A program made the translations under genes and the position numbers. This document shows, piece by piece, positions 23,306-32,515 of a stretch of DNA of 32,515 nucleotides; within the stretch, counting starts at the first letter, position 1, and each line of letters opens with the position of its first letter. The stretch is taken from contig MU657169.1 in the NCBI GenBank assembly GCA_026770575.1, positions 527,905 to 560,419 of the forward strand, in the 5' to 3' direction. Below the pieces are notes generated by a model. It was given only the letters and a program-made list of their open reading frames with translations, was not told the DNA's origin and searched no databases. Source of the stretch: Pelagophyceae sp. CCMP2097. Lineage: Eukaryota; Sar; Pelagophyceae.

Positions 23306-24128
23306 CGTCGCCTCGACCGCCGCTGCGGTGGCGAGGCTCTTTGACTGGCCCCGGGACGGCGGGGACGCGAGCCGGGGCTTCTACTAGTAGATGATTCGAA
23401 ACGAATTTCTCGCCCGCAAAGCCGCTAATCTACTGATGATGACGTACCACGTCAGAATAGAGGAACTTAACTAAGGTCAGAGGTAAAAAGCACTTAATTA
23501 GAGCTTTAATTGCGGCCGGGCGTTTTCACAGATTTCAAACATCACCTTCTCACGCCCGCCCTCTTCTGCTGTGACGCACTCCAATGAGGCTGCCTTCGCC
23601 ATGAGCCGGGCCGCCGCGGCGAGGTCCCGCAGAATGGCTTTTCCCGGCTCGGGAGGGGTCCTGGACACGACCCTTTCGGCAGCTTAAAATTCCGGAAGAT
23701 GAAGTTTTCGTTTAAAAAGATTATTTCGTATCGATGATCTATACTAGTCTTTTAAATATTCATGGAACTTTCGTAAGAGGTTTACCTTGAAGCGATCTGC
23801 GCCGCAAGGGATCTCCAAGAAAAGGTGCCCGAGGGGGAAATCCGCCGCCGTCCCCGAGAAGCGCCCAGGTGGTCGAAGCGCTAAAAATTTACATTGGAAC
23901 CTCGAAGATCTTAAATGCTCTCGAAAAGGGTCGACGAAAAAGCCCCCTCAGGCCGCGGCCTTGTGCGCCGGCGCCTTTGGAGGCCGGCCGGGCGCCAGGC
24001 GATTGTCCTACGCGGCAGGCGGTCCGTCGGCGCATTTGTGGCGGCGTTAGAACGGACTCGCGCCTCGCGGATGGACGCTCGCGCCTCGAAACGCACCCGC
24101 TCCGTCTGGGGCTCAGACCCGAAAAGGT
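23306..24128. other. intergenic region upstream of the histidine kinase
   Basis: The part near the kinase is markedly AT-rich from 23390 to 23780. It holds the 12-bp palindrome TCTACTAGTAGA at 23390, a TGACGT inverted site at 23440 and a TACTAGT near 23740. The rest is GC-rich and abuts the TTLL 3' end. Open frames here look like chance. Confidence 0.55.
23440..23454. promoter_or_regulatory. inverted TGACGT pair, bZIP-type site
   Basis: TGACGTACCACGTCA has two inverted TGACGT half-sites separated by three bases, 135 bp upstream of the kinase ATG. TGACGT is the core bound by CRE/TGA-type bZIP factors, including stramenopile aureochromes. Binding is inferred. Confidence 0.4.
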
Positions 24129-27100
24129 TCAAATAGTCGAGCTGCGAGAAGATGGACGGCTCCGAGACGACGCGGTACCGCTCCTACGAAAGCGGATGCT
24201 GCGTGAGAAGGCGAAAGGCGGAATCGCCAAGAAAAGAGGCACCTCTGGCGTGCCGCCGCGGTCGCGCCGAGGCGCGGCGTCGCGGGTGAAAGACGCCGCG
24301 GCGGCGGACTTTGCCGTCTCGCGCGGCCGCGGCGCCCGCGAAACGGGCGGCCGGTCCGCGCCGCCGGACGAGGGCCGCTCGCGCCGCTTCCCGCCGGGCG
24401 CGGGGCCCACGAGCTGCCGCGCGCCCTGCGGGCCGTAGCCCGGCTGCGAATTGTTGACGTGGACCGCGCTGCCGCTGTGGAGCGCCGACTCGCCGCCGAG
24501 ACGCAGCGGCGCCGCGGGCGGCGCGCCGGCGCGGCGGCGTGGCCGCGCCTCGCCGTCGCGGCCCGGCGCCAGCGGCGGCGGCCCGTGCGGCGTATGCGAG
24601 TCGTCGTCGTGGCGGGGCGCGCGGCCCGCGGCGCGGGCGAGGAAGCTGCTCCGGACGAGCCCCGCCGACGACGGCCGCCGCTGCACAACCCGCGCCGCGC
24701 CGGGCTCGAGCGCCGAAAGGTGCGCGGCGGCCGCCGCGCGCGCCACGGTGGCGCGCGCGGCGGCCGTGGACGCAAAGCCGCCCGGCCGCCGCTCTGCGGC
24801 GAAGCGGAGGAGCGCCGCCGCCGACGACGGCGCGCGGGGCGGCGGCATCGGCGCGGCGTCGGCGCGCGCCTCGGGCTTTGAAAACGCCGCGGGTATTCCC
24901 AGAGCGCAGTTCCTGTAGAGCTGCTTTGCGGAGATTTGCGCCGCGCGGCACATCAACGCGTCGGAGAAGCGCAGGCACTCGAAGAGGGGCAGTAAAGCGT
25001 CGGTCTGCAGTTTTGCCGAGGCGGCCACTTCCGCCTGCGCCTTTGGCGAATAAAACGCGGCGTCGGCGTCGAACCTCCTCCGCGGCGGCGGCGGCGGCCA
25101 GTGCCGCTCAAAGCCGCCGGACCGCGCGCGGGCCAGCTCGTCCTCGTGGTAGATCAAAGTGTCCCAGTCCTCTGGGCTCAACTTGTCTAGCAGGATGTCT
25201 TCCGGCTTGCCAGTCTTGCACCAAGCGTCTTGGCTCCGTTTCTGCGGCGCACCTAGCGGCGCCAGGCCGAGGAGCGCCGCCGCGTCTTCCTGCGCCTCCT
25301 CGGCAGAGGCGCGCGCTCCCGACGAGCGGCTCTCCTTCCAGCTCGCGGCCAGCTTGCCTAGCCGCAGACGGTATTGCGAAACACTCCCCGACGGCATCCT
25401 CCCGGCGTCGATGCGATGCCGCTCACTGCGACGGATTCCGAAGAAACTCACGGTCGCGCTTGACTCGGACGGCAGAGTAGGGTTCAAAGCCGACCGTGTG
25501 GAAGACGTCGGCCATCAGCCTGCCCTTGACTCGCCTGTCCAGCGCGGAGGATCCCATCAAGGAGGGCGAGATGTTGACTTCGATCAACCACGGTTTGAGT
25601 TGCTCATCGAGTAGAACGTCGAACCCGAAAACTTCAAAGCACGGCCTCTTGCCGCCCGGCGCCACCCCGGCCGCTCTTGCGCCGGCGCCGCAGGACCGCT
25701 GCGAGTGCGGCGTCATCTCCGCCTCTGCCGCGATTAAAGTTTTGACGATGACGTCATGGCACCGCGCTTTCACGGCATCTCCGTCATGTCCGTGTTCGTC
25801 CAGCCAGGACCAAAGCTTGCGCAATGACCACTTGCACGCGTCGTCGGACGCACTCGCCGGCCTCTCCGCACCCTCGGCCGCGTCGCCGTCGTCCGAGTCG
25901 TCTTCGCCGTCGTTTTCCACAAATTTCTTGGAATTTTTGTTCACGCTATAATTCGTCAAATGCACGTAGCGGCACCTCAAATTCTTCATCGTGTACTTGT
26001 GCGCGGAGAAGCGAACAAGGCCCTCGTCGTGGATGTAGACAACAAGAGGATCGAGGGAGGTGACCAGCGCATAGAGCCGTAGGTCGAATTTCCGGCCGTT
26101 GACGGCGACAAACGGTGCGTCCAGATAACGCTGCGCCACCAGCCGCTTGTCCCGCGGCAGGCAGCCCGCCGCAACGTCGCGAGACCTACGACGCCTCGAC
26201 GTCTCGACGGAAATGCTCGAAAGGCAAGCACCCATTTTCCTGCGACGTTTGCCGAGGGGCGCGGTGGTCTACGAGACGAGGCGGATGCCGCGGCCGCACG
26301 ACGACGCCGGCGGCTTGACCTGCGCGCGGCGCGTCGGAGAGCGCGCGCGACACGGCCCTCGCGCAGCTTTCTGGGATTTCTGGGGCGCGGGCCTATAACG
26401 ATCCAGACTGCGTTCTTTTCAATCTTGGCGCGCCCTTCCATGGCCTTGAGCTCCTGGGGTAGGTTATAGCCTTCTGGCACGAATTGAAACGCCTGGGCCG
26501 CCTTGGCGCCGCGCTTGCGCGCGCGCTGCAAAGTCCGCTGCAAACGATCCTTGCCTAGCATCCAAAGGGTCGAAATGGCGGAAGTTCTGACGATGCACGC
26601 CGGCCACTCCGCAAAACGCGGCCGCGTCAAAGGGCCAGGCGAAATCGCCCGGCGTGGCCCCGTTTGCCTTTTGCGGGCGCGGCCTCTTGCGGCCGAGGGC
26701 CCAGGAGCCGGGGAAGTGGTTCACTTTTTGGAATCGGTTCTGCGTCGCGTAGATCTCCGGCGAAGGGTGCTTCGTCCACGAGGCGCACCAAGGGAGCGCG
26801 GTTGGGATCTTTGGCACCTTTGCTTCAAGTTCCGCCTCTTCGCCAAAGCCGAGGAGGCCGCCGATGGCCCCCGCAATGTCGGCGACGAGGCCGCCGGCCG
26901 CCGCGGCCGCCGCGGCCTTCGCCGCCGAGAGCTCCGTGCCGTCGCGGACTCGTTTGAAGCCGGCGAGCGCAAACGCGTTCTTGACGCAGTTGCGCTCCCA
27001 CCTACCGACCACGATGGCAAAGCGCGCGACAACGGCAAGCGCTCCCGGAGCACGCGGTGCACGACGACCGAGTCGCTTCACGGCGTGCATCTCTCGCCTC

Positions 27101-27659
27101 TGCCGCTCGCGCCTCTGTCACCCTCGTTTCCCGCGACGCGTCTTCCCTCGGACGCGGTTTTCTCGCGTCGTGCGGAAGAGCAGCTTGCGCCCGCCGAGCG
27201 CCTCCTTTGCCGGGCCGGGGCCCTTTCTCGAGACACGCACGTCTGGTGGGTATGCAAAGTAGATTGTAGTAGGCCTTTTGGCGCCCCAGAGCGACGGCGC
27301 CACCTGGGACCAAGGCATGAAGCGGCGCGGGACACGGGAGCATGAGCTGCCGGGCAGCGCCCTAGAGCTGAGGCGGCCCTCGGCCGCACCTTGATCATGC
27401 GGCCCTCTTTCGGCGCGTCGCCTTTCGGCGACGATGTGCCGGGCGAGTGGCGGTCGTCCGCGTTTGCGGCGCGGGCCGCGGGGCTCGCCGGCGCGGGCGG
27501 CGCGACCGTCTCGGGCTGATCCTCGTCGTCGTTGACGAGATCTTCCGCATCCGCTTCCGATGGTTCTTGGAACTCTTCATCCTCGTCGTCGGCGGAGGCG
27601 TCGTCGTCCTCGCCCGCCTCGCCGTCGTCCTCCGCGCGCGCCACAGCGGGCGGCGCCAT
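24129..27659 (-). CDS. TTLL family tubulin polyglutamylase-like (seven exons)
   Basis: TTLL enzymes ligate amino acids, usually glutamates, to tubulin tails using ATP. Exons are 27659..27390, 27303..27122, 27001..26691, 26554..26400, 26319..26273, 26185..25452 and 25357..24129, giving 975 residues. The N-terminal 90 residues are acidic and disordered. The TTL domain shows RPTTIYFA (about 97-104), KVNHFPGSWALGRKDRL (from about 243), FVPEGYNLPQEL, the nucleotide-binding VKPPASSCGRGI (from 307), LVAQRYLDAPF, RKFDLRLYALVTS (near 352), HLTNYSVNK (near 399) and FGFDVLLD with LKPWLIEVNISPSL (near 515). DWDTLIYHEDELAR near 631 matches the region after the domain in TTLL4/5-type enzymes, so glutamylation is more likely than tyrosination. 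The last 300 residues are low-complexity. Introns are 86, 120, 136, 80, 87 and 94 bp; the 136-bp one (26690..26555) has a GC donor. Upstream exons beyond 27659 are possible. Confidence 0.88.
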
Positions 27660-27802
27660 CTGTCTCAAGCGACGTCACAACTTTTCATCGACGGTTGAAA
27701 TGTTTTGGAGAAGGGCCGTGTGCCACTTTCGGAGTCCAAGACGGCGGCGTCGCGACCCCCGGGAGCTTTCTGTGCGCCTCGCGCCGGCGGCGGTCGCTCT
27801 TA

Positions 27803-28644
27803 TTAGCTGGCGGATTTGGGGTCGTCGAGGTGTTGGAGCAAGCGGCCTCGGCCGTGGCCGCGGCCGAGCGTGGAGGCGCGGCGCTCGTTGCACGCAAAGG
27901 CGCGCGCCTTTTTCGCCAAAGCGGCCTCTACCGTAGACGGCGCTTGCTTTTTGGGCACCTTTGATGGTGTTTCGGCCTTTGATGGCGTCTCGGCTTGCTC
28001 CGCCGGCCGCTTCGCAACGGGCTTGGGCCGCGCGGCCGGCGCGGTCGGCGCGGTCGGCGCGGTCGGCGCGGTCGGCGCCGGCGGCGCGGATTCGCGCGGC
28101 GAGACGGACGTGGCGTCGGCCGTAATGTCCTCATTGCAAATCAAAATTTCAATCTTCTTGTCATTGAGCCTAGGGGGCGTGTCGAGCCTGCGGGAAGGCG
28201 TGACGCAAACCTTACTTGATGTAGCCTCGTTTGACGTCGAAGGAAATGTCGGCTTTGGAACCGCCCAACGCGAGGACGTCCGCGAGCGTCGCCGCGCCCT
28301 TGTACTTCTCGTACCTGCCCACGGGCGTCCACGGCGGCGAACGGGGGCGCCGCGCACGACGCGGAGGACCGCACGCACCGCTCGCCGGACTTGCCGCGCT
28401 TCGGGTTGGCCTGCTGCACCGCGCAGGCGCAGGACAAAACCTCCGCGCCGAGACTTGCCGCGCGGACCATCGGACCCGACGCAGAGAAGCAAAGAAGGCC
28501 ACCGACCTCGACGCGGTCTTTCCCCCGCAGTCTGTCCTCCACGAACTGCGCCACGCTGCCGCGCCAGTGGATCGATAGCCGCGGGTCGCCAAAGGAGAGA
28601 TGGATTTCGCCAAACCGGGGGTTTCGTGAAGCAAAATGAGGCAA
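27803..28644 (-). CDS. unknown Lys/Pro-rich protein, 5' end unresolved (three exons)
   Basis: No known family is recognised. Exon A (28644..28379) encodes FGEIHLSFGDPRLSIHWRG and NPKRGKSGE. A 64-bp intron (28378..28315) joins it in phase to RYEKYKGAATLADVLALGG and SKADISFDVKRGYIK (28314..28216). A 46-bp intron (28215..28170) leads to LNDKKIEILICNEDITAD and a disordered tail with APT repeats and AETPSK repeats, ending at 27803. The tail is Lys/Ala-rich, suggesting a nuclear or nucleic-acid-associated role, but this is only composition. The first exon has no ATG. Its frame stays open upstream to about 28788, and an ATG at 28884 followed by a GTAAG donor could be the true first exon. It would then start almost back to back with the RING gene. 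Confidence 0.5.
28041..28076 (-). repeat. 9-bp tandem repeat encoding APT units
   Basis: Four exact copies of GCGGTCGGC on the plus strand encode a run of Ala-Pro-Thr in the Lys/Pro-rich protein. The period keeps the reading frame. Confidence 0.85.
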
Positions 28645-28900
28645 GCTTTTTTTTGTAATTTTTGGTGTGAAGTCGCTTCGTTCAGCGAAAGAGAGTCTTC
28701 GAACCTTCTCCTCGACCTCGAGACGACGTGTGCAACGCGCGGTACTTTGCCTCTGCGTCTTCGAGGCTCCGCCGCGGTGAGTGCGGCGTCAGTCGTCGGT
28801 CGAAAATAAGCGTTGCGGCGCAGCGAGGCGGCGCCTTCCCCTTTGGGCCGGGCTTACCCGCGCCCCCTCGCAGGTCCAATCCATTCGTTCAAGCCGCAGC

Positions 28901-29695
28901 ATGCCCTTCTACGAGGACGACGGCGAGCCCTCGCTCGACGCGCGGCGCATGGCGAAGAAGCGCGAGGAGGACGCGTGGGCGGCGCGCATGGAGGCGGAGG
29001 ACGACGACGCCTCGCGGGACGACGACGCCTCCTCGCCACGGTCGCCACGGTCGCCTCGTCGCCACGGCTTTACGGCGCCACGGTCGCGGGACGACGACGA
29101 CGACGCGCGCGACGCCGCGCGGCCTAAGTACGCCAACCAGACGACGGAGTGCGTCCTCGCATGCTGCGCGAGGCGCCGACTTTGACCTTTGAGGCTTTGA
29201 CGCCGCTTGCTCAGGCTCGATTGCCCCTGCTGCTTCAACCTCTTCATGGAGCCCCTCACCCTCGCCTGCGGCCACTCCTTCTGCAGGTCAGAAAAGAGCG
29301 CCGCCGGCCGTAATGCAAACGATGGAGCGCCTCGTCGCACGTCGCGAACTCGACGGCAAACTCGTAGGGCCTGCCTCGTGGCCGTAGCCGCGCTGGCGCC
29401 AGACGGCGCGCGCTGCCCGGTCTGCCGCGCGCGGCGCGACGTCCGCTGCCCGGCGACGCATGCCGTCAATGTTCGCCTCCAAAAAGCGGTCCTCGAAAAA
29501 GTCGGCGACTGCGACGACTACGAGGTGCGGCGCGCCGCGGACGCGCGGCAGATCGAGGACCTCGCGAAACGGACGCCTTTGCCCAGCCGGCGCCACGCGT
29601 TCCGCATCGCCGCGACGGCAGACGGCCCATTGACCACCGGCGATTACAGCGCCTACATCGCCCGACACCTCGCGGACCACTTCGAGCCGCGCTGA
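28901..29695 (+). CDS. RING finger protein, probable E3 ubiquitin ligase (three exons)
   Basis: RING proteins usually bring E2 enzymes to substrates for ubiquitylation. Exons 28901-29148, 29215-29286 and 29368-29695 encode 215 residues. The first 83 residues are charged and disordered, with Ser-Pro repeats (SPRSPRSPRR) and Asp runs. The RING follows as a complete C3HC4 set: C86, C89, C101, H103, C106, C109, C123 and C126, within LDCPCCFNLFMEPLTLACGH and ARCPVCRARR. The spacing is like TRIM/RNF-type RINGs, where the finger follows a short N-terminus. The C-terminal 85 residues are helical and have no recognised substrate domain. Intron 2 (81 bp) is a multiple of three, so the frame reads through it, but only splicing restores the CRAC pair of the finger. 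Substrates are unknown. Confidence 0.85.
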
Positions 29696-29998
29696 GCCAA
29701 CGCCGGCGGAGCAGCCGCGCGAACGCCAAAGGGCGTGTGTACATAACAACTAATGATACCCTTAAAGAGGTGCGTCGGGTCCGCGGGTCGCTTCGTCCGG
29801 AGCCTCCCCCCCGCCCAGTCAATATGAGTCAATATGACGAAGAAGATGAAAGATAAGACCGGAGATGAAGCGCGGTTCTTACGTGCAAACATGCGTCCTG
29901 ACAAGGCCTTTCGAACGAAGATAGCATCATTCTTGAGGTGTACTAGTATATATTTTACAAAGTCGGACCAGACGAGCGAAAGGCTCACGGCCCGTGAG
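29696..29998. other. convergent 3' intergenic region
   Basis: It lies between two convergent genes. It includes TACTAGTATATAT at 29941 and an AT-rich patch at 29820-29960, but no gene. Confidence 0.5.
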
Positions 29999-30352
29999 TC
30001 ACGGGAGCCGGCTCTGGGCGAGGCAGCCGGCGGCGTCGACGAACTTGCGGAACGTGTCGTAGTCGCCGTCGGCGAGGGTGGCGACGAACGCCACGGGGTC
30101 GCGGGCGAAGTTCAAGAAACGGCGCCACGCGGAGTTGCGGCGCCGCGGCGCCGTCGGCGGCGCCGGGCCCGAGGCGGCGGGCGCTGGCTCTTCGTCCGAC
30201 GCGGAGGAGCGCCCGGCGCCGCGGATCTCGACGGCGACGACGACGAACTCGACTGTGACCACGACGAGCCCGTCCGCAAGAGGCGGCGCCACAGCCGACG
30301 AGGCTCGGTCGGACGAGGCTGCGGCCGTGCGCCGCGGCGACCGAGGCGGCAT
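29999..30352 (-). CDS. small unknown protein, possible single membrane helix
   Basis: The ATG at 30352 begins a 117-residue frame. A Ser/Ala-rich start is followed by a hydrophobic run (LADGLVVVTVEFVVVAVEI), which could be a membrane helix or a beta-rich core. A Pro/Ala-rich linker leads to a compact end containing WRRFLNFARDPVAFVATL and DYDTFRKFVDAAG, which looks like a folded helical segment. I know no matching family. Support is composition and an ending unlike the Arg-rich antisense frames seen elsewhere. It could still be a chance frame. Confidence 0.4.
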   Translation of the reverse strand: MPPRSPRRTAAASSDRASSAVAPPLADGLVVVTVEFVVVAVEIRGAGRSSASDEEPAPAASGPAPPTAPRRRNSAWRRFLNFARDPVAFVATLADGDYDTFRKFVDAAGCLAQSRLP

Positions 30353-30957
30353 CGCGCGCGCCGTTGACCGGGGATCCGATCGAGTCTGTGAGCTTACGGG
30401 TGGCAATGAAACCGGATCGCGAACTGCGAACGATCGCGACGAAGAAGTCGCGGGTTTTTCGGATTATGAAGGTCGAAAGTTTTGAATATTTCCATTGCGC
30501 GCGCGATCTTGGTTTTCGCTCGCTGACTTTAACTTTCAATTAATTGGAAAACGTATGTAAAGAATTGGTTTAAAACTTTGATTTCATCAAACTTGACTCA
30601 ACCTCATCAGGCTCAAAATCAAGGTAAGAAAGCAAATTAAGATTTTATCAAGTCCAAAAGATTGGGGAAAGCGCTTTGTTGACGCCCTTGCAAGGCGCCT
30701 TCTCGAGGCTGATCATTTCACGGACATCCCAGGGGACAGGGAAGCCCATAGCGACCACGCACACCCCCGTAGGCGGCCTCTGGGAGCCACAACTTTGCGC
30801 CACTTGATACTGGACGACCCGGCCACTTTCCCGGTTTGCACCCCACGGGAAAACCCACTTTCGGTTTCGCTGTTCCGTTTCTGTGGGCGGGAAATATTTT
30901 TAAAAAATGGACTTTTTCAATATTTCCAAAACGTCACTCAATAATTTAAATCCAGCA

Positions 30958-31039
30958 ATTTCGTGTGAAAATCAAGAGATTTGACTCTATTTCATGTGAA
31001 AATCAAGGTTATTGGCTCCATTTCAGTTGAAATGGAGCC
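30958..31039. repeat. 31-bp tandem repeat ending in a 12-bp-stem hairpin
   Basis: Units begin ATTTC at 30958, 30989 and 31020. The first two share GTGAAAATCAAG; the third is shortened. The junction of units 2 and 3 forms GGCTCCATTTCA (31014-31025) paired exactly with TGAAATGGAGCC (31028-31039) around a 2-base loop. Confidence 0.8.
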
Positions 31040-31253
31040 CAGAATCTACGATTTTCGGCGGGAAGTCGGAATTTTTGGTGTGCACAAACTGGGAGGGGTT
31101 AAGAGTGGGATTTTCGTACTTTTTGATTTTCCCGCTTTTTGTTTTCGTACTTCGATTTTTGGCCGGGGTTTATGGACTTATGGGAAGTTGGCCGGGTCGT
31201 CCAGTACTGTCTTTATCGTCGATGCCCCTTGTACCGAAATTAATCCGAAATTC

Positions 31254-31449
31254 CGGTAATTTTCAAGTGTAGGAAGTTGTTGCCCCAATTGGATTCTGCT
31301 CCCTATTGGATTCGGGTTTGGCCAATCAGGGGGCTTATAATGTGAATTTAACCAATCACGGCCCCTCCAAAAAGAGGAATCCAATAGGGGATCGTCCGGC
31401 GATCCCGAATCCAATAGGGGCAACAACTTCCTATATTCCGAAATTACCG
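31254..31449. mobile_element. MITE-like element with 43-bp terminal inverted repeats
   Basis: Left arm 31254-31296 and right arm 31407-31449 are complementary at about 37 of 43 positions. Inside, the motif CCCTATTGGATTCGGG (31301-31316) recurs inverted at 31404-31419, with shorter copies at 31283-31296 and 31377-31390, so the whole 196 bp is strongly palindromic. No coding capacity is present. A non-autonomous DNA transposon is the simplest reading; a target-site duplication is not clear. Confidence 0.65.
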
Positions 31450-32455
31450 AAATCAAAGTTTCAAGCGAATCGTACTCCTCGGGTGTTTCAAGCGGTAATC
31501 AGCAGATCAAAACAAGCCGAAAATGCAGGCTTTATTGTGCCTTTGAGTAATTAATAAACTCCTTTTCGGGTACTTATTGAGATAATGTGACGATTTGATG
31601 ACGGACGATGGGGTGTCCTCTAGGACGCGTTTTTGGATGATTGCGCTCGCAACTGCTCTGGAAGTCGGTGGCATGGCGTTGGTAACGCACATGCCCATCT
31701 TCTTGTCTCTCTAGAGGCACTTATTGGCTTTTTAGACGAAGCACCCTCACGGGAATGATGAGTCTCTTGATAAAATGTCCGAATGGCCAGTCTTCTAAGT
31801 ATCGCGCGGCTCGAGGAGGTCCATGACCACCTCCCAGCGCCCGAGAAGACTGGGCATTCGACCATTTCAACCCTCCCCGTCGCCCACAGATTTGAAAATA
31901 AGGCCGCTGGTCTCCAGAGACATGTGGGACGTCTCGGACCGATCTTTTCAACGGCACCGAGGCGAGACGCGGTGCGCGCACGGCGCCTTCGTCATCGCTC
32001 CCTGAACCAACCCCGTCAGCGCGCACACGAAGAGGCAGAAGGCCAACATAGATCGCTATAAATTCAAATCTGGGATTTGCTGGATGTCAATTTTCCTTAT
32101 TTGATACAGCCGTGACTCACGGGTGCGCGCCCTCCTGAGCTTTCGCGGGGGAAAGCTTACGCGACGCGTGTCGTGGACGAGCAGGGCGCGGACGAGCAGA
32201 GTCAAACAAGGAGCCACAGAGACCGAACGGTTTCCAAGGGCAAAGGACGCCGCGCTCCGAGTAAGCGCACCTAGGTGTAACGTGGAGATGACGAGCACGG
32301 TCCTACAGACGGGCGCGCCCTGCTTCCCCCGAGGACGGGCGCGCGGCGTCTCTCGAGCGTCTCTCAAGCTCCTTGTCTCCTCCCGAAAGTAAAAAATGTT
32401 CTTGAGTGGGAATTCAAAAGATTTAAATCAGTCCCTATATTCACAACCGCTGTTT

Positions 32456-32481
32456 GAGCCCAGAGGCGGAGCCCAGAGGCG
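32456..32481. repeat. 13-bp direct repeat, two copies
   Basis: GAGCCCAGAGGCG occurs twice in tandem, followed by GAGCTGG. It is close to the window edge and no larger array can be seen. Confidence 0.7.
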
Positions 32482-32515
32482 GAGCTGGTTGGGTAGAACG
32501 CCCAGCCGCGCGACG

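Larger units (their letters stand above)
30353..32515. other. gene-poor, AT-richer, repeat-bearing end of window
   Basis: No gene is convincingly supported in these 2.2 kb. From about 30480 to 31600 the DNA is much more AT-rich than the gene regions. It carries a 31-bp tandem repeat ending in a hairpin, a MITE-like inverted repeat element and, at 32456-32481, a 13-bp direct repeat. Short minus-strand frames at 31507-32049 include a signal-peptide-like start but are broken by stops. Confidence 0.55.

Noticed and set aside
23787..24050. Plus-strand 87-codon frame in the AT/GC transition upstream of the kinase
   Set aside because: Composition resembles antisense GC-rich noise, there is no recognised domain and the ATG context is poor.
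27361..28100. GC-rich short tandem repeats considered as a CRISPR array or minisatellite
   Set aside because: The repeats are 9-bp in-frame coding units without spacers, so they are neither CRISPR nor a large minisatellite.
31507..32049. Minus-strand frame starting with signal-peptide-like MLAFCLFVCALTGLVQGA and continuing to 31507
   Set aside because: It contains six in-frame stops in 181 codons, about what chance predicts. A 40-bp GTGAGG...CTCTAG intron joining two other frames near 31720-31765 was also considered, but the exons have no family support and no ATG.

Overview
This window is nuclear DNA of a GC-rich protist, most likely a photosynthetic stramenopile such as a pelagophyte. That placement is inferred from gene content, compact GC-rich genes, very short introns and algal-style surface and signalling proteins; no phylogeny was possible. 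Every recognisable gene is eukaryotic: beta-tubulin, a Golgi GRASP protein, an OSCA/TMEM63-type channel, MCM3, a tubulin-ligase-like (TTLL) glutamylase, a RING protein, a sulfotransferase and a GT4 glycosyltransferase. I rebuilt introns by hand where family conservation fixed the frame. Most are 44-140 bp, start GTGNGN or GTANG and often end in TAG. In each rebuilt model the exon lengths sum to whole codons.

Layout. 1-528 (-): 5' end of beta-tubulin, start codon split by an intron. 740-1784 (-): GRASP in five exons. 2136-10050 (+): a 2,597-residue OSCA-like channel fused to a long coiled coil, sharing a 351-bp divergent upstream region with GRASP. 10565-11558 (+): a two-exon protein with an orphan helicase motif VI-like stretch. 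12456-13538 (+): sulfotransferase. 13683-13924 (-): frame-broken remnant of a nucleotidyltransferase C-terminus. 14318-15919 (+): glycosyltransferase with a tandem-repeat tail. 16603-19548 (+): MCM3 in eight exons. 19508-20101 (-): small GATA-like zinc protein whose 3' end overlaps MCM3. 20558-23305 (-): membrane hybrid histidine kinase. 24129-27659 (-): TTLL in seven exons. 27803-about 28644 (-): Lys/Pro-rich unknown. 28901-29695 (+): RING protein in three exons. 29999-30352 (-): small possible membrane protein. 30353-32515: an AT-richer, repeat-rich gene-poor end with a palindromic MITE-like element.

Biology. The genes do not form one pathway. Beta-tubulin and the TTLL point to microtubules and possibly a flagellum. 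GRASP, the sulfotransferase and the glycosyltransferase are all secretory-pathway or surface-glycan functions. The OSCA-like channel and the histidine kinase are membrane sensors. The most unusual items are the channel/coiled-coil fusion, the histidine kinase with a duplicated N-terminal module, two apparent GC-AG introns, and recurring short palindromes in the intergenic DNA. I saw no CRISPR array, rRNA, convincing tRNA or prokaryotic operon.
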